NCBI RefSeq assembly: GCF_000421565.1
Contig: NZ_ATXG01000001.1
Location: 248,001 to 312,000 of the forward strand
DNA: 64,000 bases
Source: Agromyces subbeticus DSM 16689
GTDB taxonomy: Bacteria; Actinomycetota; Actinomycetes; Actinomycetales; Microbacteriaceae
Direction: 5' to 3'
A program made the position numbers and the translations under genes. Positions 23,511-32,865 of this stretch are shown one piece after another. The first letter of the stretch is position 1. The number at the start of each line of letters is the position of its first letter. The notes under the pieces are model-generated. The model saw only the letters and a program-made list of their open reading frames with translations. It made no database searches and was not told the origin of the DNA.

Positions 23511-23571
23511 CTGCTCAGTGTAGATCGCGGCGCCTGAGCGCACTCACAGCCGCGGAGCCCCGCGGCGCGCC

Positions 23572-23577
23572 TAGACT
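23572..23577 (+). promoter_or_regulatory. -10 hexamer TAGACT upstream of the PLDc_N gene and menD
   Basis: TAGACT ending 6 nt before ATG 23584; leaderless pattern. It probably drives the PLDc_N gene and the overlapping menD. Confidence 0.5.
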
Positions 23578-23583
23578 GGGAGC

Positions 23584-24018
23584 ATGGCCCGGCTGCTCTT
23601 CGGACTCGGCGTCGCCGCCGTGATCTTCACGATCTACGCCGTCGCCGACTGCGCGTTCTTCGACCGCACGCGCATCCGCGGGCTGCGTCGCGGCTGGTGG
23701 ATCGTCGTCATCCTCTTCGTGCCGATCATCGGTGCGCTGCTCTGGTTCATCATCGGCCGCGGGCGTGCCGACCGGCTTCCCGGCGGGCGGGCGCGCACGA
23801 TCGCTCCCGACGACGACGCCGACTTCCTGCGCCAACTCGGCAGCGAGGCTGAGCAAGACGACCGAATCCGCCGTCTCGAGCAAGAACTGGCCGAGCTCGA
23901 CTCCGACAAGAAGAGCGGCACCGACGAGGCCGACGGCACGCGTGACACCGAGCGCAAGCGCCCCGACACTCCCGAGACGCCGGGTGAGTCCGGTCCGTCC
24001 GCCCAGCCGAATGGCTGA
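23584..24018 (+). CDS. PLDc_N-domain membrane protein
   Basis: 144 residues. The first 60 match the N-terminal membrane anchor found on cardiolipin synthases ([33 protein letters not shown]), but no phospholipase D HKD motif follows, only an acidic/charged tail with coiled-coil character. It is therefore not a cardiolipin synthase. Its stop overlaps the menD start by 8 nt. Confidence 0.8.
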   Translation: MARLLFGLGVAAVIFTIYAVADCAFFDRTRIRGLRRGWWIVVILFVPIIGALLWFIIGRGRADRLPGGRARTIAPDDDADFLRQLGSEAEQDDRIRRLEQELAELDSDKKSGTDEADGTRDTERKRPDTPETPGESGPSAQPNG

Positions 24019-25885
24019 GCCGGCGCCCCACCGACCGGCAGACCGCAGCCCCGCGAGCGATACCGCGATGGCGCTGCTTGCGGCGTTCATCGGCGAAGGC
24101 GTCGTCGATGTCGTCGTCGCGCCCGGTTCCCGCTCGCAGGCCCTCGCGCTCGCCGCCGCCGAGCTCGAGCGCGCCGGTGCCGTGCGGTTGCACGTGCGCA
24201 TCGACGAGCGCGGTGCGGCGTTCCTCGCGCTCGGCCTCGCCGTCGAGTCGGGGCGGCCGGTGCCGATCATCACGACGTCGGGCACAGCGGTCGCGAACCT
24301 GCATCCCGCGGTGCTCGAGGCGCATCACTCCGGGGTTCCGCTCATCGTGCTCTCGGCCGACCGGCCGGCGGAGCTCCGCGGCATCCGCTCGAACCAGACG
24401 ACCATGCAGCCCGGCATCTTCGCGGGCGCGGTGCGCCTCGAGCGCGACGTCACCGCACCCGAGGGGGCAGCCGGCGAGACGGATGCCGCGGCTCGCCTCG
24501 CTCGCGACGCCGTTGCCGCAGCACTCGGCCGCGGGGCCGACGGGGTGCGAGCGCCGCAGCCCGGCCCGGGGCCGGTGCACCTGAACCTGCAGTTGCGCGA
24601 GCCGCTGTCTGCCGTGGTCGCTGCGGGCTCGTTCGCTGAGCTCGTCGAAGCGGCCAGGGCTGAGCGGGCGGGCGGCCCTTCGACAGGTTCAGGGAGCGAG
24701 CTGGCAGGCTCAGCTGGCCACGCCGCGCTCATCGCGCCCGGGCCGCGCACCGTCGTGATCGCCGGCGCCGGTGCCGGCTCTGCGGCCGAGAGCTTCGCCC
24801 GAGACGGCGGCTGGCCGCTGCTCGCCGAGGTCACGAGCGGTTCCCATTTCGGCCCGAACCTCGTCGTCGCCTACCGCGAGCTGCTGCGCGAGCCCGGCTT
24901 CGGCGACGAGATCGAACGGGTCGTCGTGTTCGGGCATCCGACGCTCTCGCGCGAGGTGCCGGCGCTCGTGCAACGCGAGGGCGTCGAGACGATCGCCGTG
25001 GCACCGTGGGGCATCGAATGGTTCAACCCCGGGCGCCGGGTCGGCAGGTTCGAGCGCGCCGTTCGCGCCGAACCGCACGCGCCGAGCGCCGAGGAGCGGG
25101 CATGGGTGGGCCGATGGGTGCACGCGAGCCGCACGCTCGTTGAGGCCGGGTTGCCCGTGGCAGTCGTGCAGCGCAGCGGCATCGACGAGACCGGCCACGT
25201 CTCCGACTTCGAAGCCCAGCGCGAGTACATGAAGGCGCAGCTCGCCGCGGTGCGCGCCCCGGTCACACGACGAATGCTGGTCGACGCCGTGTGGTCGGCG
25301 ACGTGGCCGCACGATCGGCTGGTGTTCGGCGCCTCCCGACTCATCCGCGACGCCGACCGTGCCGTGCCCGGGCGACGCATCGCTGTGCACGCCAATCGCG
25401 GGCTCGCGGGCATCGACGGCACGGTCGCCACGGCGATCGGCATCGCGGTCGCGAGCCAGAGCCCGCTGCCCGGTGAGCAGGCCGAGGCGCCGGAGGCGAC
25501 GCCCAGCGCGACGCCCGCTACGACACCTGCATCGCGCGCCGTCGCCGCACACGCGGGCGTCACCCGGGCCGTCATCGGCGATCTCACCCTGCTGCACGAC
25601 GTCGGCTCCATGCTCATCGGCGACGGCGAATCCCGCCCCCGGGTGCAGCTCATCGTCGGCAACGACGGGGGCGGGTCGATCTTCGATTCGCTCGAGGTCG
25701 CGGCATCCGCGCCGCCCGAAGCGTTCGACCGCGTGCAGTTCACCCCGCAGCGGGTCGACCTCGCCGCGCTCGCCGCCGCCTACGGCTGGGCCTACTCCCG
25801 GGCGACGACCCGCGGTGAGCTCGATGAGGCGCTCGGCACGCAGATCGATGGCCCGTCACTGCTCGAAGTGCCGCTGCCGCGCTGA
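24011..25885 (+). CDS. menD: SEPHCHC synthase
   Basis: 624 residues. A ThDP enzyme that joins 2-oxoglutarate to isochorismate. The catalytic glutamate region is in [18 protein letters not shown], and the ThDP/Mg motif runs from [12 protein letters not shown] (Asp524) to [11 protein letters not shown] (Asn551). Two segments look like extra linkers: residues about 221-238 ([16 protein letters not shown]), encoded by a CCTTCGACAGG-type interspersed repeat, and an Ala/Thr/Pro-rich stretch around 495-515. ATG 24011 overlaps the previous stop. Confidence 0.92.
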   Translation: MAEPAPHRPADRSPASDTAMALLAAFIGEGVVDVVVAPGSRSQALALAAAELERAGAVRLHVRIDERGAAFLALGLAVESGRPVPIITTSGTAVANLHPAVLEAHHSGVPLIVLSADRPAELRGIRSNQTTMQPGIFAGAVRLERDVTAPEGAAGETDAAARLARDAVAAALGRGADGVRAPQPGPGPVHLNLQLREPLSAVVAAGSFAELVEAARAERAGGPSTGSGSELAGSAGHAALIAPGPRTVVIAGAGAGSAAESFARDGGWPLLAEVTSGSHFGPNLVVAYRELLREPGFGDEIERVVVFGHPTLSREVPALVQREGVETIAVAPWGIEWFNPGRRVGRFERAVRAEPHAPSAEERAWVGRWVHASRTLVEAGLPVAVVQRSGIDETGHVSDFEAQREYMKAQLAAVRAPVTRRMLVDAVWSATWPHDRLVFGASRLIRDADRAVPGRRIAVHANRGLAGIDGTVATAIGIAVASQSPLPGEQAEAPEATPSATPATTPASRAVAAHAGVTRAVIGDLTLLHDVGSMLIGDGESRPRVQLIVGNDGGGSIFDSLEVAASAPPEAFDRVQFTPQRVDLAALAAAYGWAYSRATTRGELDEALGTQIDGPSLLEVPLPR

Positions 25886-25978
25886 ATCCGCACCGGAACG
25901 CGACCGGCACTTGCCGCGGCATCCGCTCGCTCGGCAGGATGGAGCCGATGCGACGCTCCGTCGCCGAAGGAGCGTGAC

Positions 25979-26833
25979 ATGAGCCGCGAGTCGTACTGGA
26001 CCGCCGACCCCGCCGAGCTGCTGCGGGTCGGTGAGGGCTTCGAGCTGGCGAACACCGACTCGCACGCGCATCCGGGGTTCGACGGCGACAAGGCGGCGGG
26101 CCAGCAGGCGCTCGCCGAGGGAGCCGAGATCCTCGCCGAGCTGCAGGAGCAGCTCTTCGCGATGAGCCGCATGGGCGATGAGCGGCGGGTGCTGCTCGTG
26201 CTGCAGGCGATGGACACCGCCGGAAAAGGCGGCATCGTCAAGCACGTCATGGGTTCGGTCGATCCGCAGGGCGTGCACCTCGCCGCGTTCAAGAAGCCGA
26301 CGCCCGAAGAGCTCGAGCACGACTTCCTCTGGCGGGTGCACAACGAACTGCCGGGCGCCGGCATGATCGGCGTGTTCGACCGATCGCACTACGAAGACGT
26401 GCTCATCGGGCGGGTGCGCGAGCTCGCGTCGCCCGAAGAGCTCGAGCGCCGCTACGACGCGATCAACGAATTCGAGGCGGAGCTCGCCGCGAACGGCACG
26501 ACGATCATCAAGGTCATGCTGCACATCTCGCGCGCCGAGCAGAAGGCGCGGCTCACCGAGCGGCTCGCGCGGCCCGAGAAGCACTGGAAGTTCAACCCGG
26601 GCGATGTCGACGAGCGGTTGCTGTGGGATAAGTACGCCGAGGCGTATCAACTGGTCTTCGACCGCACTGCGGCAGCGGATGCCCCGTGGTTCGTCGTGCC
26701 GGCCGACCGCAAGTGGTACGCGCGGCTTGCGGTGCAGCACCTGCTGATCGACGCGCTCGAGTCGCTGCGGCTCGACTGGCCGAAGGCCGACTACGACGTC
26801 GAGGAGCAGCAGGCGAGGCTCGCCGCGAGCTAG
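25979..26833 (+). CDS. Polyphosphate kinase 2 family protein
   Basis: 284 residues, single PPK2 domain. Walker A is QAMDTAGKGGIVKHV near residue 75, the lid arginines lie in GRVREL, and Walker B is GVFDRSHYEDVL near residue 135. PPK2 enzymes use polyphosphate to phosphorylate nucleoside mono- or diphosphates (or the reverse). The sequence resembles the short one-domain group; the nucleotide preference cannot be told from here. ATG 25979 has GGAG 8 nt before it. Confidence 0.9.
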   Translation: MSRESYWTADPAELLRVGEGFELANTDSHAHPGFDGDKAAGQQALAEGAEILAELQEQLFAMSRMGDERRVLLVLQAMDTAGKGGIVKHVMGSVDPQGVHLAAFKKPTPEELEHDFLWRVHNELPGAGMIGVFDRSHYEDVLIGRVRELASPEELERRYDAINEFEAELAANGTTIIKVMLHISRAEQKARLTERLARPEKHWKFNPGDVDERLLWDKYAEAYQLVFDRTAAADAPWFVVPADRKWYARLAVQHLLIDALESLRLDWPKADYDVEEQQARLAAS

Positions 26834-26862
26834 ATCTCCGCCACTCGACGGACGAGAGTTGC

Positions 26863-28167
26863 TCAGCCGCCGAAGGCCTCGACGATCGGGCGGAACTTCA
26901 TGACGGTCTCGGCGAGCTCGTCGTGCGGCACCGAGTCGTGCACTATGCCGCAACCGGCATATGCGGTGACCGTGCCGTCGGCGTCGACCTGCGCACAGCG
27001 CAGCGCAATCGCCCACTCGCCGTCGCCGTCGCCGTCGATCCACCCCACCGGTCCGGCATACCGCCCGCGGTCGAAGCCCTCGAGCTCGGCGATCACGGGC
27101 AGGGCGATGCGGCGCGGGGTGCCCGCGACGGCGGCGGTCGGGTGCACGGCCTGCACGAGGTCGAGCGAGCTCGAGCCGTCGCCGAGGGTGCCTTTGAGGT
27201 CGGTCGCGAGGTGCCAGAGGTTCGGCAGCTGCAGGGTGAAGGGTTCTGGACTCGTGTCGAGCCGGGCCGTGTGCGGGACGAGTCGCTTCACGGCGCTCTG
27301 CACGGCGAGCGCGTGCTCGGCCAGGTCCTTCTCCGACCCTGCGAGGGCGATCGCACGCGCGCGATCGGAAGCCTCGCCCGCGCCGCGCGATGCGGTGCCG
27401 GCGAGCACACGGGCCGACACGGTGCCGTGATCGACGCGCACGAGGGTCTCGGGGCTCGCGCCGATGAGGCCGTCGACGGCGAAGACCCACGTGTCGGGGT
27501 AGTCCTCGGCGAGCCGGTTGATCGTCGCCCGCAGCCCGGCGTCTTCGTGCAGCTCGCCGACGAGCTGGCGGGCGAGCACGACCTTCTCGAGCTGGCCCGC
27601 GTCGATGCGTCGCACGGCCTCGGCCACCGCCGCCTCGTAGGCCTCGGGTGTCACCGAGCCGGGCGTGAACGCGACCCGCGGCACCTGCCGCTTGGGCGCG
27701 GGCTCCGGCAGGGCGACCTCGCCGGCACCTTCGGCATGGTCGGCCGCGGAGGCATCCGTCGCAGTGTCGCCCGTGTCGAGCGTGATGCGGGTCACCCAGG
27801 CACGACCGTCGCGCCGACCCATGACGAGCTCGGGCACGATGAGCACGCTCGTCGCGGCGGACTCGTCGGCGAACGCGAACGCGCCGAACGCGACGAGCCC
27901 GGTGCCCGGCAGCCCGACCCGGTCGTCGATCTCGGCGAGGCCGGCGAGGGCGGTCCAGGCTGCAGCGGCGTCTTCGACCCGGTTCGGGCCGGTCGTCTCG
28001 ATGCGCACCGTCTCGCCGAGCCCGACGATGCCTTCGCCGCGACGCATCCAGACGAGCGGATGCCGCGGGTCGGCGCGCGGGATGAGCGGCTCCGTCTCAT
28101 CGACGGCGACGGTGCGAACGACGAGCCGAGCACTCGCAGCCTGCGCCGCGTCATCCGTCTGACTCAC
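26863..28167 (-). CDS. menF: Isochorismate synthase
   Basis: 434 residues of the chorismate-binding family. Conserved blocks: KVVLARQL (the water-activating lysine region), SPETLVRV, VLAGTASRG, and the C-terminal HPTAAVAGTP with GYAGPVGWIDGDGDGEWAIALR-type Mg site (residues about 365-390). It makes isochorismate for MenD. The GTG start at 28167 lies 6 nt downstream of TAGGCT. Divergent from menG, only 92 nt between starts. Confidence 0.9.
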   Translation of the reverse strand: MSQTDDAAQAASARLVVRTVAVDETEPLIPRADPRHPLVWMRRGEGIVGLGETVRIETTGPNRVEDAAAAWTALAGLAEIDDRVGLPGTGLVAFGAFAFADESAATSVLIVPELVMGRRDGRAWVTRITLDTGDTATDASAADHAEGAGEVALPEPAPKRQVPRVAFTPGSVTPEAYEAAVAEAVRRIDAGQLEKVVLARQLVGELHEDAGLRATINRLAEDYPDTWVFAVDGLIGASPETLVRVDHGTVSARVLAGTASRGAGEASDRARAIALAGSEKDLAEHALAVQSAVKRLVPHTARLDTSPEPFTLQLPNLWHLATDLKGTLGDGSSSLDLVQAVHPTAAVAGTPRRIALPVIAELEGFDRGRYAGPVGWIDGDGDGEWAIALRCAQVDADGTVTAYAGCGIVHDSVPHDELAETVMKFRPIVEAFGG

Positions 28168-28173
28168 CGCTTC

Positions 28174-28179
28174 AGCCTA
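28174..28179 (-). promoter_or_regulatory. -10 hexamer TAGGCT for menF
   Basis: TAGGCT on the minus strand ending 6 nt before GTG 28167; leaderless pattern. Confidence 0.55.
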
Positions 28180-28247
28180 CGCCGCGCTGTCGGGGCGTTC
28201 GCCGGTGGCCCGCGAGGACGCACGGACGACCACCCGGCCGGCCGCCG

Positions 28248-28253
28248 TAGAAT
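28248..28253 (+). promoter_or_regulatory. -10 hexamer TAGAAT for menG/ubiE
   Basis: TAGAAT ending 6 nt before ATG 28260; leaderless pattern, divergent from the menF promoter. Confidence 0.55.
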
Positions 28254-28259
28254 CGAGGG

Positions 28260-28979
28260 ATGACGCGCGCAGACCTCGGCAAGCAGCCCGGCCAGGTGTC
28301 GGCCATGTTCGATCGCGTCGCCGCGAGTTACGACCGCACGAACAACGTGCTCTCGATGGGCAACGCCCCGCTCTGGCGCGTCTCGACGACGCGCGCAGTC
28401 GATCCGCAGCCCGGGCAGAAGATCCTCGACGTCGCAGCCGGCACCGGCACCTCGAGTGCGAGCCTCGCGAAGTCCGGGGCATCCGTCGTCGCCGCCGACT
28501 TCTCGCCGGGCATGATCGAGGTCGGCCGCAAGCGCCAGGCGGGCGTGCCCAACCTCGTGTTCGTCGAGGCCGACGCCACGAAGCTGCCGTTCGACGACGA
28601 CGAGTTCGACGCGGTGACGATCTCGTTCGGCCTACGCAACGTCAACGAGCCCAAGCGGGCGCTCGCCGAGTTCTTCCGGGTCACGAAGCCGGGCGGCCGG
28701 CTCGTGATCTGCGAGTTCTCGACGCCACCCGCCGCCCTCGTGCGCACCGGCTACGGCGTGTACCAGCGATACGTGATGCCCCCGCTCGTGAAGCTCTCGA
28801 GCTCGAACGACACCGCCTACGAGTACCTCAACGAGTCGATCAACGCCTGGCCCGACCAGCCGACGCTCGCGGGCTGGGTTCGCGAGGCGGGCTACGCGGA
28901 TGTCGCGTGGCGCAACCTCGCCCTCGGCGTCGTCGCCCTGCACCGCGGCACGAAGCCCCTCGCGTCCGTCGGACCGTGA
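28260..28979 (+). CDS. menG: Demethylmenaquinone methyltransferase
   Basis: 239 residues, class I SAM methyltransferase of the UbiE/MenG family. Signature: FDRVAASYDRTNNVLSMG at the start, the SAM-binding LDVAAGTGTSS (Asp57 to Gly63), FGLRNVNEPKRALAEFFRV, and KPGGRLVICEFSTP. It adds the ring methyl group in the last step of menaquinone synthesis. Confidence 0.93.
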   Translation: MTRADLGKQPGQVSAMFDRVAASYDRTNNVLSMGNAPLWRVSTTRAVDPQPGQKILDVAAGTGTSSASLAKSGASVVAADFSPGMIEVGRKRQAGVPNLVFVEADATKLPFDDDEFDAVTISFGLRNVNEPKRALAEFFRVTKPGGRLVICEFSTPPAALVRTGYGVYQRYVMPPLVKLSSSNDTAYEYLNESINAWPDQPTLAGWVREAGYADVAWRNLALGVVALHRGTKPLASVGP

Positions 28980-29035
28980 ACCTGCCGATACCCCACCCGT
29001 CGAGACATCCCGCGTCGAGCGCGGATCCACCCCGA

Positions 29036-29041
29036 TAGGCT
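29036..29041 (+). promoter_or_regulatory. -10 hexamer TAGGCT for the polyprenyl synthase gene
   Basis: TAGGCT ending 6 nt before GTG 29048. The spacing supports GTG 29048 as the start. Confidence 0.55.
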
Positions 29042-29047
29042 GATGAC

Positions 29048-30172
29048 GTGAAACCGAGTCACCCGGTCGCCCGTCGAGGCTCATCGCTCGCCGCGAATCT
29101 CGGCCTCAGCGAACGCGTCTTCGCCTCCTCAGCCGACAAGGCGATGGCGAAGGCGATCGACGACGGGCTCGATCGGGTCGAAGCCGGGCTCCTCCAAGAG
29201 GTGCGGTTCGCCGACACCATCGCCGATGTCTCGACGCGCTACCTGCTGCAGGCGGGCGGCAAGCGCGTGCGCCCCATGCTCACGCTGCTCACGGCCCAGC
29301 TCGGCGCCGGCGTCACCGACGACGTCGTCACGGCCGCCGAAGCGATCGAGATCACGCACCTCGCGAGCCTCTACCACGACGACGTCATGGACGACGCCGA
29401 CCGTCGCCGCGGCGTGCCGAGCGCGCAGGCCGTGTGGGGCAACTCGGTCGCGATCCTCACGGGCGACCTGCTCTTCGCCCGTGCCAGCCAGCTCATGGCC
29501 GGCCTCGGCGAGGGCGCCATCCGCATGCAGGCCACGACGTTCGAGCGGCTCGTGCTCGGCCAGTTGCACGAGACCGTCGGCCCGCAGCCGGGCGACGACC
29601 CGATCGCCCACTACATCCAGGTGCTCGCCGACAAGACGGGCTCGCTCATCGCGGCCGCCGCCCAGTCGGGCATCATCTTCTCGGGCGCCGACCCCGGCTT
29701 CGAGGCGCCCATCATCGAGTTCGGCGAGAAGATCGGCGTCGCGTTCCAGCTCGTCGACGACGTCATCGACCTCTCGCCGCAGCCGGCCGAGACGGGCAAG
29801 GTGCCGGGCACCGACCTGCGCGCCGGCGTCGTCACCCTGCCGATGCTGCGCCTCTCCGAGCACGCGAAGCACGACGCGGCATCCGCTGCCCTGCTCGAGC
29901 GCATCGAGCGCGACGTCGTGGTCGTCACCGACCCGGCCGCGCTCGGCGACCCGCTCGACACGAACACGCTGGCATCGCGTATCGTGCCGTCGAAAGCGAC
30001 CGTCGACGCGATCGTCGCCGAGCTGCGGGAGCACGAGGCGACGCGCGCGACGCTCGCCGAGGCCCACCGGTGGGCGCGCGAGGCCGTCGCGGCCCTGGCG
30101 CCGCTGCCCGAGGGCAGCGTGAAGAAGGCGCTGACACGATTCGCCGAAACGGTCGTGGAGCGCGAGAGCTGA
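29048..30172 (+). CDS. Polyprenyl diphosphate synthase (menaquinone side chain)
   Basis: 374 residues, all-helical trans-isoprenyl synthase. First Asp-rich motif DDVMDD at 111-116, second DDVID from 237, and the IPP-binding GGKRVRP near residue 77. It makes the long isoprenoid diphosphate used by MenA; the chain length cannot be read with confidence. The stop overlaps the ATG 30172 of the next frame. Confidence 0.92.
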   Translation: MKPSHPVARRGSSLAANLGLSERVFASSADKAMAKAIDDGLDRVEAGLLQEVRFADTIADVSTRYLLQAGGKRVRPMLTLLTAQLGAGVTDDVVTAAEAIEITHLASLYHDDVMDDADRRRGVPSAQAVWGNSVAILTGDLLFARASQLMAGLGEGAIRMQATTFERLVLGQLHETVGPQPGDDPIAHYIQVLADKTGSLIAAAAQSGIIFSGADPGFEAPIIEFGEKIGVAFQLVDDVIDLSPQPAETGKVPGTDLRAGVVTLPMLRLSEHAKHDAASAALLERIERDVVVVTDPAALGDPLDTNTLASRIVPSKATVDAIVAELREHEATRATLAEAHRWAREAVAALAPLPEGSVKKALTRFAETVVERES

Positions 30173-30204
30173 TGCAGCAGCCGAGCCCTGAGGAGACTAG
30201 GCAC

Positions 30205-31584
30205 GTGACGAGGAACAAGCTGAGACTGGCGATCGTCGGGGCAGGCCCCGCGGGCATCTACGCCGCAGACATCCTGCTCAAGTCGGAGCGCAACTTCGAC
30301 GTCTCGATCGACCTCTTCGATCACCTGCCCGCGCCCTACGGGCTCGTCCGCTACGGCGTCGCCCCCGACCACCCGCGCATCAAGGGCATCATCTCGGCGC
30401 TCCGCGAGGTGCTCGACCGCGGCGACATCCGCATCTTCGGCAATGTGCGATTCGGCGAGGACATCACGCTCGAAGACCTGAAGAAGCACTACAACGCGGT
30501 GATCTTCGCGACTGGTGCGGTGAAGGACGCCTCGCTGCGCATCGCCGGCGCCGAGCTCGAGGGCTCGTACGGGGCCGCCGAGTTCGTGAGCTGGTTCGAC
30601 GGACACCCCGACTTCCCGCGCACGTGGCCGCTCGACGCCCGCCAGGTCGCCGTCATCGGCAACGGCAACGTCGCGCTCGACGTGTCGCGCATTCTCGCCA
30701 AGCACGTCGACGACCTGATGCCGACCGAGATCCCGGCGAACGTCGCCGCGGGCCTCGCCGCTTCGCCCGTGACCGACGTGCACGTGTTCGGCCGGCGCGG
30801 CCCCACCTCGGTGAAGTTCACGCCGCTCGAACTGCGCGAGCTCGGCGAACTGCGTGACGTCGACATGATCCTCTACGACGAGGACTTCGACTACGACGAT
30901 GCAGCCCGTGCGGCCGTCTCGGGCAACAAGCAGGTTTTCGTGATCGACAAGGTGCTGAACCAGTGGCGCCAGCGCGAGGTCGGGCAGGCCTCGCGTCGGC
31001 TGCACCTGCACTTCTTCGCGAAGCCGCTCGAACTCGTCGACGACGGCACCGGCCGGGTCGGCGCCATCCGCTGGGAGCGCACCGCGCCCGACGGCGAGGG
31101 CGGCGTCGTCGGCACCGGCGAAATCCGCGAACTGCCCGTGCAGGCCGTCTACCGGGCGGTCGGCTACTTCGGCTCGCAGCTGCCCGGCATCCCCTTCGAC
31201 AAGAAGTTCGGCGTCATCCCGAACCACGAGGGCCAGGTGCTGACGAGCGACAAGTCGACCGGCGAAGCGCGCCAGATGTACGGCGTCTACGCGACCGGCT
31301 GGATCAAGCGCGGCCCAGTCGGCCTCATCGGGCACACCAAGTCCGACGCGATGGAGACGATCAAGCACGTCATCAACGACCTCGGCAACTGGTGGACCCC
31401 CGAGTCGCCGTCTGAGGAGTCGGTCATCGAGCTGCTCGAGTCCCGCGGCATCCGCTGGACCGACCTCGACGGCTGGCACCGCCTCGACGAGCACGAGCAG
31501 GCGCTCGGTTCGGCCGAGGGGCGCGTGCGCGTGAAGGTCGTGCCGCGTGACGACATGGTCGACATCTCGCGCGGCGAGGAGTAG
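30205..31584 (+). CDS. FprA-type ferredoxin--NADP+ reductase (adrenodoxin-reductase-like)
   Basis: 459 residues. FAD-binding AIVGAGPAGIYAAD at the N-terminus, YGLVRYGVAPDHP, the NADP-binding VIGNGNVALDVSRIL with a following FGRRGP, and the C-terminal GWIKRGPVGLIGHTKSDA, all diagnostic of the FprA/adrenodoxin reductase family. It passes electrons between NADPH and ferredoxin or P450 partners. GTG 30205 (GAGGAG 8-12 nt upstream) gives the family's normal length; the frame is open from ATG 30172, which overlaps the previous stop and could add 11 residues. Confidence 0.9.
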   Translation: MTRNKLRLAIVGAGPAGIYAADILLKSERNFDVSIDLFDHLPAPYGLVRYGVAPDHPRIKGIISALREVLDRGDIRIFGNVRFGEDITLEDLKKHYNAVIFATGAVKDASLRIAGAELEGSYGAAEFVSWFDGHPDFPRTWPLDARQVAVIGNGNVALDVSRILAKHVDDLMPTEIPANVAAGLAASPVTDVHVFGRRGPTSVKFTPLELRELGELRDVDMILYDEDFDYDDAARAAVSGNKQVFVIDKVLNQWRQREVGQASRRLHLHFFAKPLELVDDGTGRVGAIRWERTAPDGEGGVVGTGEIRELPVQAVYRAVGYFGSQLPGIPFDKKFGVIPNHEGQVLTSDKSTGEARQMYGVYATGWIKRGPVGLIGHTKSDAMETIKHVINDLGNWWTPESPSEESVIELLESRGIRWTDLDGWHRLDEHEQALGSAEGRVRVKVVPRDDMVDISRGEE

Positions 31585-31592
31585 GGCAACCG

Positions 31593-31664
31593 CCGGTCGA
31601 GTAGGCGCGCCAGCGCCGCCTGCTGCCGGTCGAGTAGGCGCGCCAGCGCCGTATCGAGACCCGC
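31593..31664. repeat. Two tandem interspersed repeat units
   Basis: The segment GCCGGTCGAGTAGGCGCGCC is present twice head to tail, the second copy continuing into GTATCGAGACC. Same family as 7454-7535. It fills the gap between the fprA-type gene and the pilus locus. Confidence 0.75.
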
Positions 31665-31671
31665 AACCCGC

Positions 31672-31677
31672 TACGCT
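31672..31677 (+). promoter_or_regulatory. -10 hexamer TACGCT for the prepilin peptidase gene
   Basis: TACGCT ending 6 nt before ATG 31684; leaderless pattern. Confidence 0.5.
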
Positions 31678-31683
31678 CCACGG

Positions 31684-32328
31684 ATGGCCCTGCTCGCACC
31701 CGCGCTGATCGCAGCGCTCGTCGGCGCAGCATTCGGCTGGTGGCCGCTCGCCGCGTGGGCGGCACACGCGATGCACGACGAGCGGATGTCGCGGCGCACC
31801 GTGCGCGTCACCGCGGCGATCGTCACGGCAGCCGCCTTCGGCGCGCTCACCTGGCGCTTCGGGCTCACGTGGTTGCTGCCGGCGCTGCTCGCCTTCGCCG
31901 CGTGCGCCACCGTGCTCTCGATCGTCGACCTCGCCGAGCACCGGCTGCCGAACGCGGTCGTGTTCCCCGCGCTCGGCGCCGTCGCCGTGCTGCTGGTGCC
32001 GGCGTCATGGGCGGGTTCAGCATGGCTGCCGATGCTGTGGGCGCTCGCGGGTGCGGCGGCGATGTTCGCCGTGTACCTGCTGCTGGCGCTCATCTCGCCG
32101 TCGTCGATGGGCATGGGTGACGTGAAGCTCGCGCTCGTGATCGGGCTGCTGGTCGGCTGGTTCGGCCTGTCGACGTGGCTGCTCGGACTGCTCGGCGCAT
32201 TCGTCGTCGGCGGCGTGATCGCGATCATCGCGCTCGCGCTGCGACGCGTCACGCTGCGGGGTTCGATCCCGTTCGGGCCATCGATGCTCGCGGGGGCGCT
32301 GCTCGCGCTGCTCGTCGTCGGGCCGTGA
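31684..32328 (+). CDS. Prepilin peptidase, A24 family (TadV/CpaA type)
   Basis: 214 residues, about six membrane helices. The two catalytic aspartates are Asp82 (SIVDLAEHRLPN) and Asp146 in the GxGD motif (SMGMGDVK). It is the short form without the N-terminal methyltransferase domain. It should cleave the Flp and TadE/G leader peptides at the cytoplasmic side of the membrane before pilus assembly. Confidence 0.9.
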   Translation: MALLAPALIAALVGAAFGWWPLAAWAAHAMHDERMSRRTVRVTAAIVTAAAFGALTWRFGLTWLLPALLAFAACATVLSIVDLAEHRLPNAVVFPALGAVAVLLVPASWAGSAWLPMLWALAGAAAMFAVYLLLALISPSSMGMGDVKLALVIGLLVGWFGLSTWLLGLLGAFVVGGVIAIIALALRRVTLRGSIPFGPSMLAGALLALLVVGP

Positions 32329-32336
32329 TCGGCGTC

Positions 32337-32403
32337 GGGGTACGTGGTGTACCCCGAAAATGGGGGACGCTGTACCCCATGCCGGGTGACATCTGATACC
32401 CCC
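32337..32403 (+). promoter_or_regulatory. TACCCC repeat array upstream of the Flp pilin gene
   Basis: TACCCC occurs at 32350, 32373 and 32397, spacing 23 and 24 bp, so on nearly the same helix face; the first copy is also the right arm of an inverted repeat GGGGTAC/GTACCCC (32337-32343, 32349-32355). Nothing else in the 258-bp gap looks like a gene. Probably binding sites for an unknown regulator of the pilus operon. Confidence 0.45.
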
Positions 32404-32586
32404 AGAACAAGGCACACACGACGCGCATTCCGCGTGGAATCAGGCCAATTCGCACGGTTCGTTGCGCGAACCGTCGTTCTATCCCCCGAAGAGGGGCGTT
32501 CGGGGCCGTACACGCAGGACTACCGTCGGGTCACCGCACCTACCCGAGCGGTGTACTGCACTTACCCGAACCCGAAGGATCCCGAA

Positions 32587-32772
32587 ATGCTCAAGGCATA
32601 TTCGCGCATTCAGGCGCGCATCAACTCCCTCCGTGACCAAGAAGAAGGCGCGACTGCGGTCGAGTACGCCCTCATCGTCGGCCTCGTCTCGCTCGTCATC
32701 ATCGCGGCGCTCGCCCTGATCGGACCGGCGGTCGTCACCTTCGTGAACAACGACATCATTCCGAAGCTCTAG
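32587..32772 (+). CDS. Flp family type IVb pilin
   Basis: 61 residues. A short positively charged leader region, then EEGATAVEYALIVGLVSLVI, the classic Flp signature with the processing glycine before the mature A-T-A-V-E-Y start; Glu at position +5 of the mature pilin is kept. This is the major pilus subunit. GAAGGA lies 7 nt before ATG 32587. A strong hairpin follows the gene. Confidence 0.93.
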   Translation: MLKAYSRIQARINSLRDQEEGATAVEYALIVGLVSLVIIAALALIGPAVVTFVNNDIIPKL

Positions 32773-32788
32773 CCAGGAGGTTCGCCCA

Positions 32789-32833
32789 ACGAGCCGTCGG
32801 GCTGCGCCCGATCGGGCGCAGCCCGCGGCTCGT
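32789..32833 (+). terminator. Strong hairpin between pilin and tadE
   Basis: ACGAGCC and GGGCTGCGCCCG (32789-32810) pair with CGGGCGCAGCCC and GGCTCGT (32813-32833). No T-run. The position after the pilin suggests partial termination or 3' mRNA protection so that pilin is made in excess over the assembly proteins; that role is inference. Confidence 0.6.
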
Positions 32834-32865
32834 GAGCAGCATCGCGTGAGCAGAATGAGGTAGTG

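Noticed and set aside
23584-24018. Cardiolipin synthase
   Set aside because: Only the N-terminal membrane anchor domain is present; no HKD catalytic motif.
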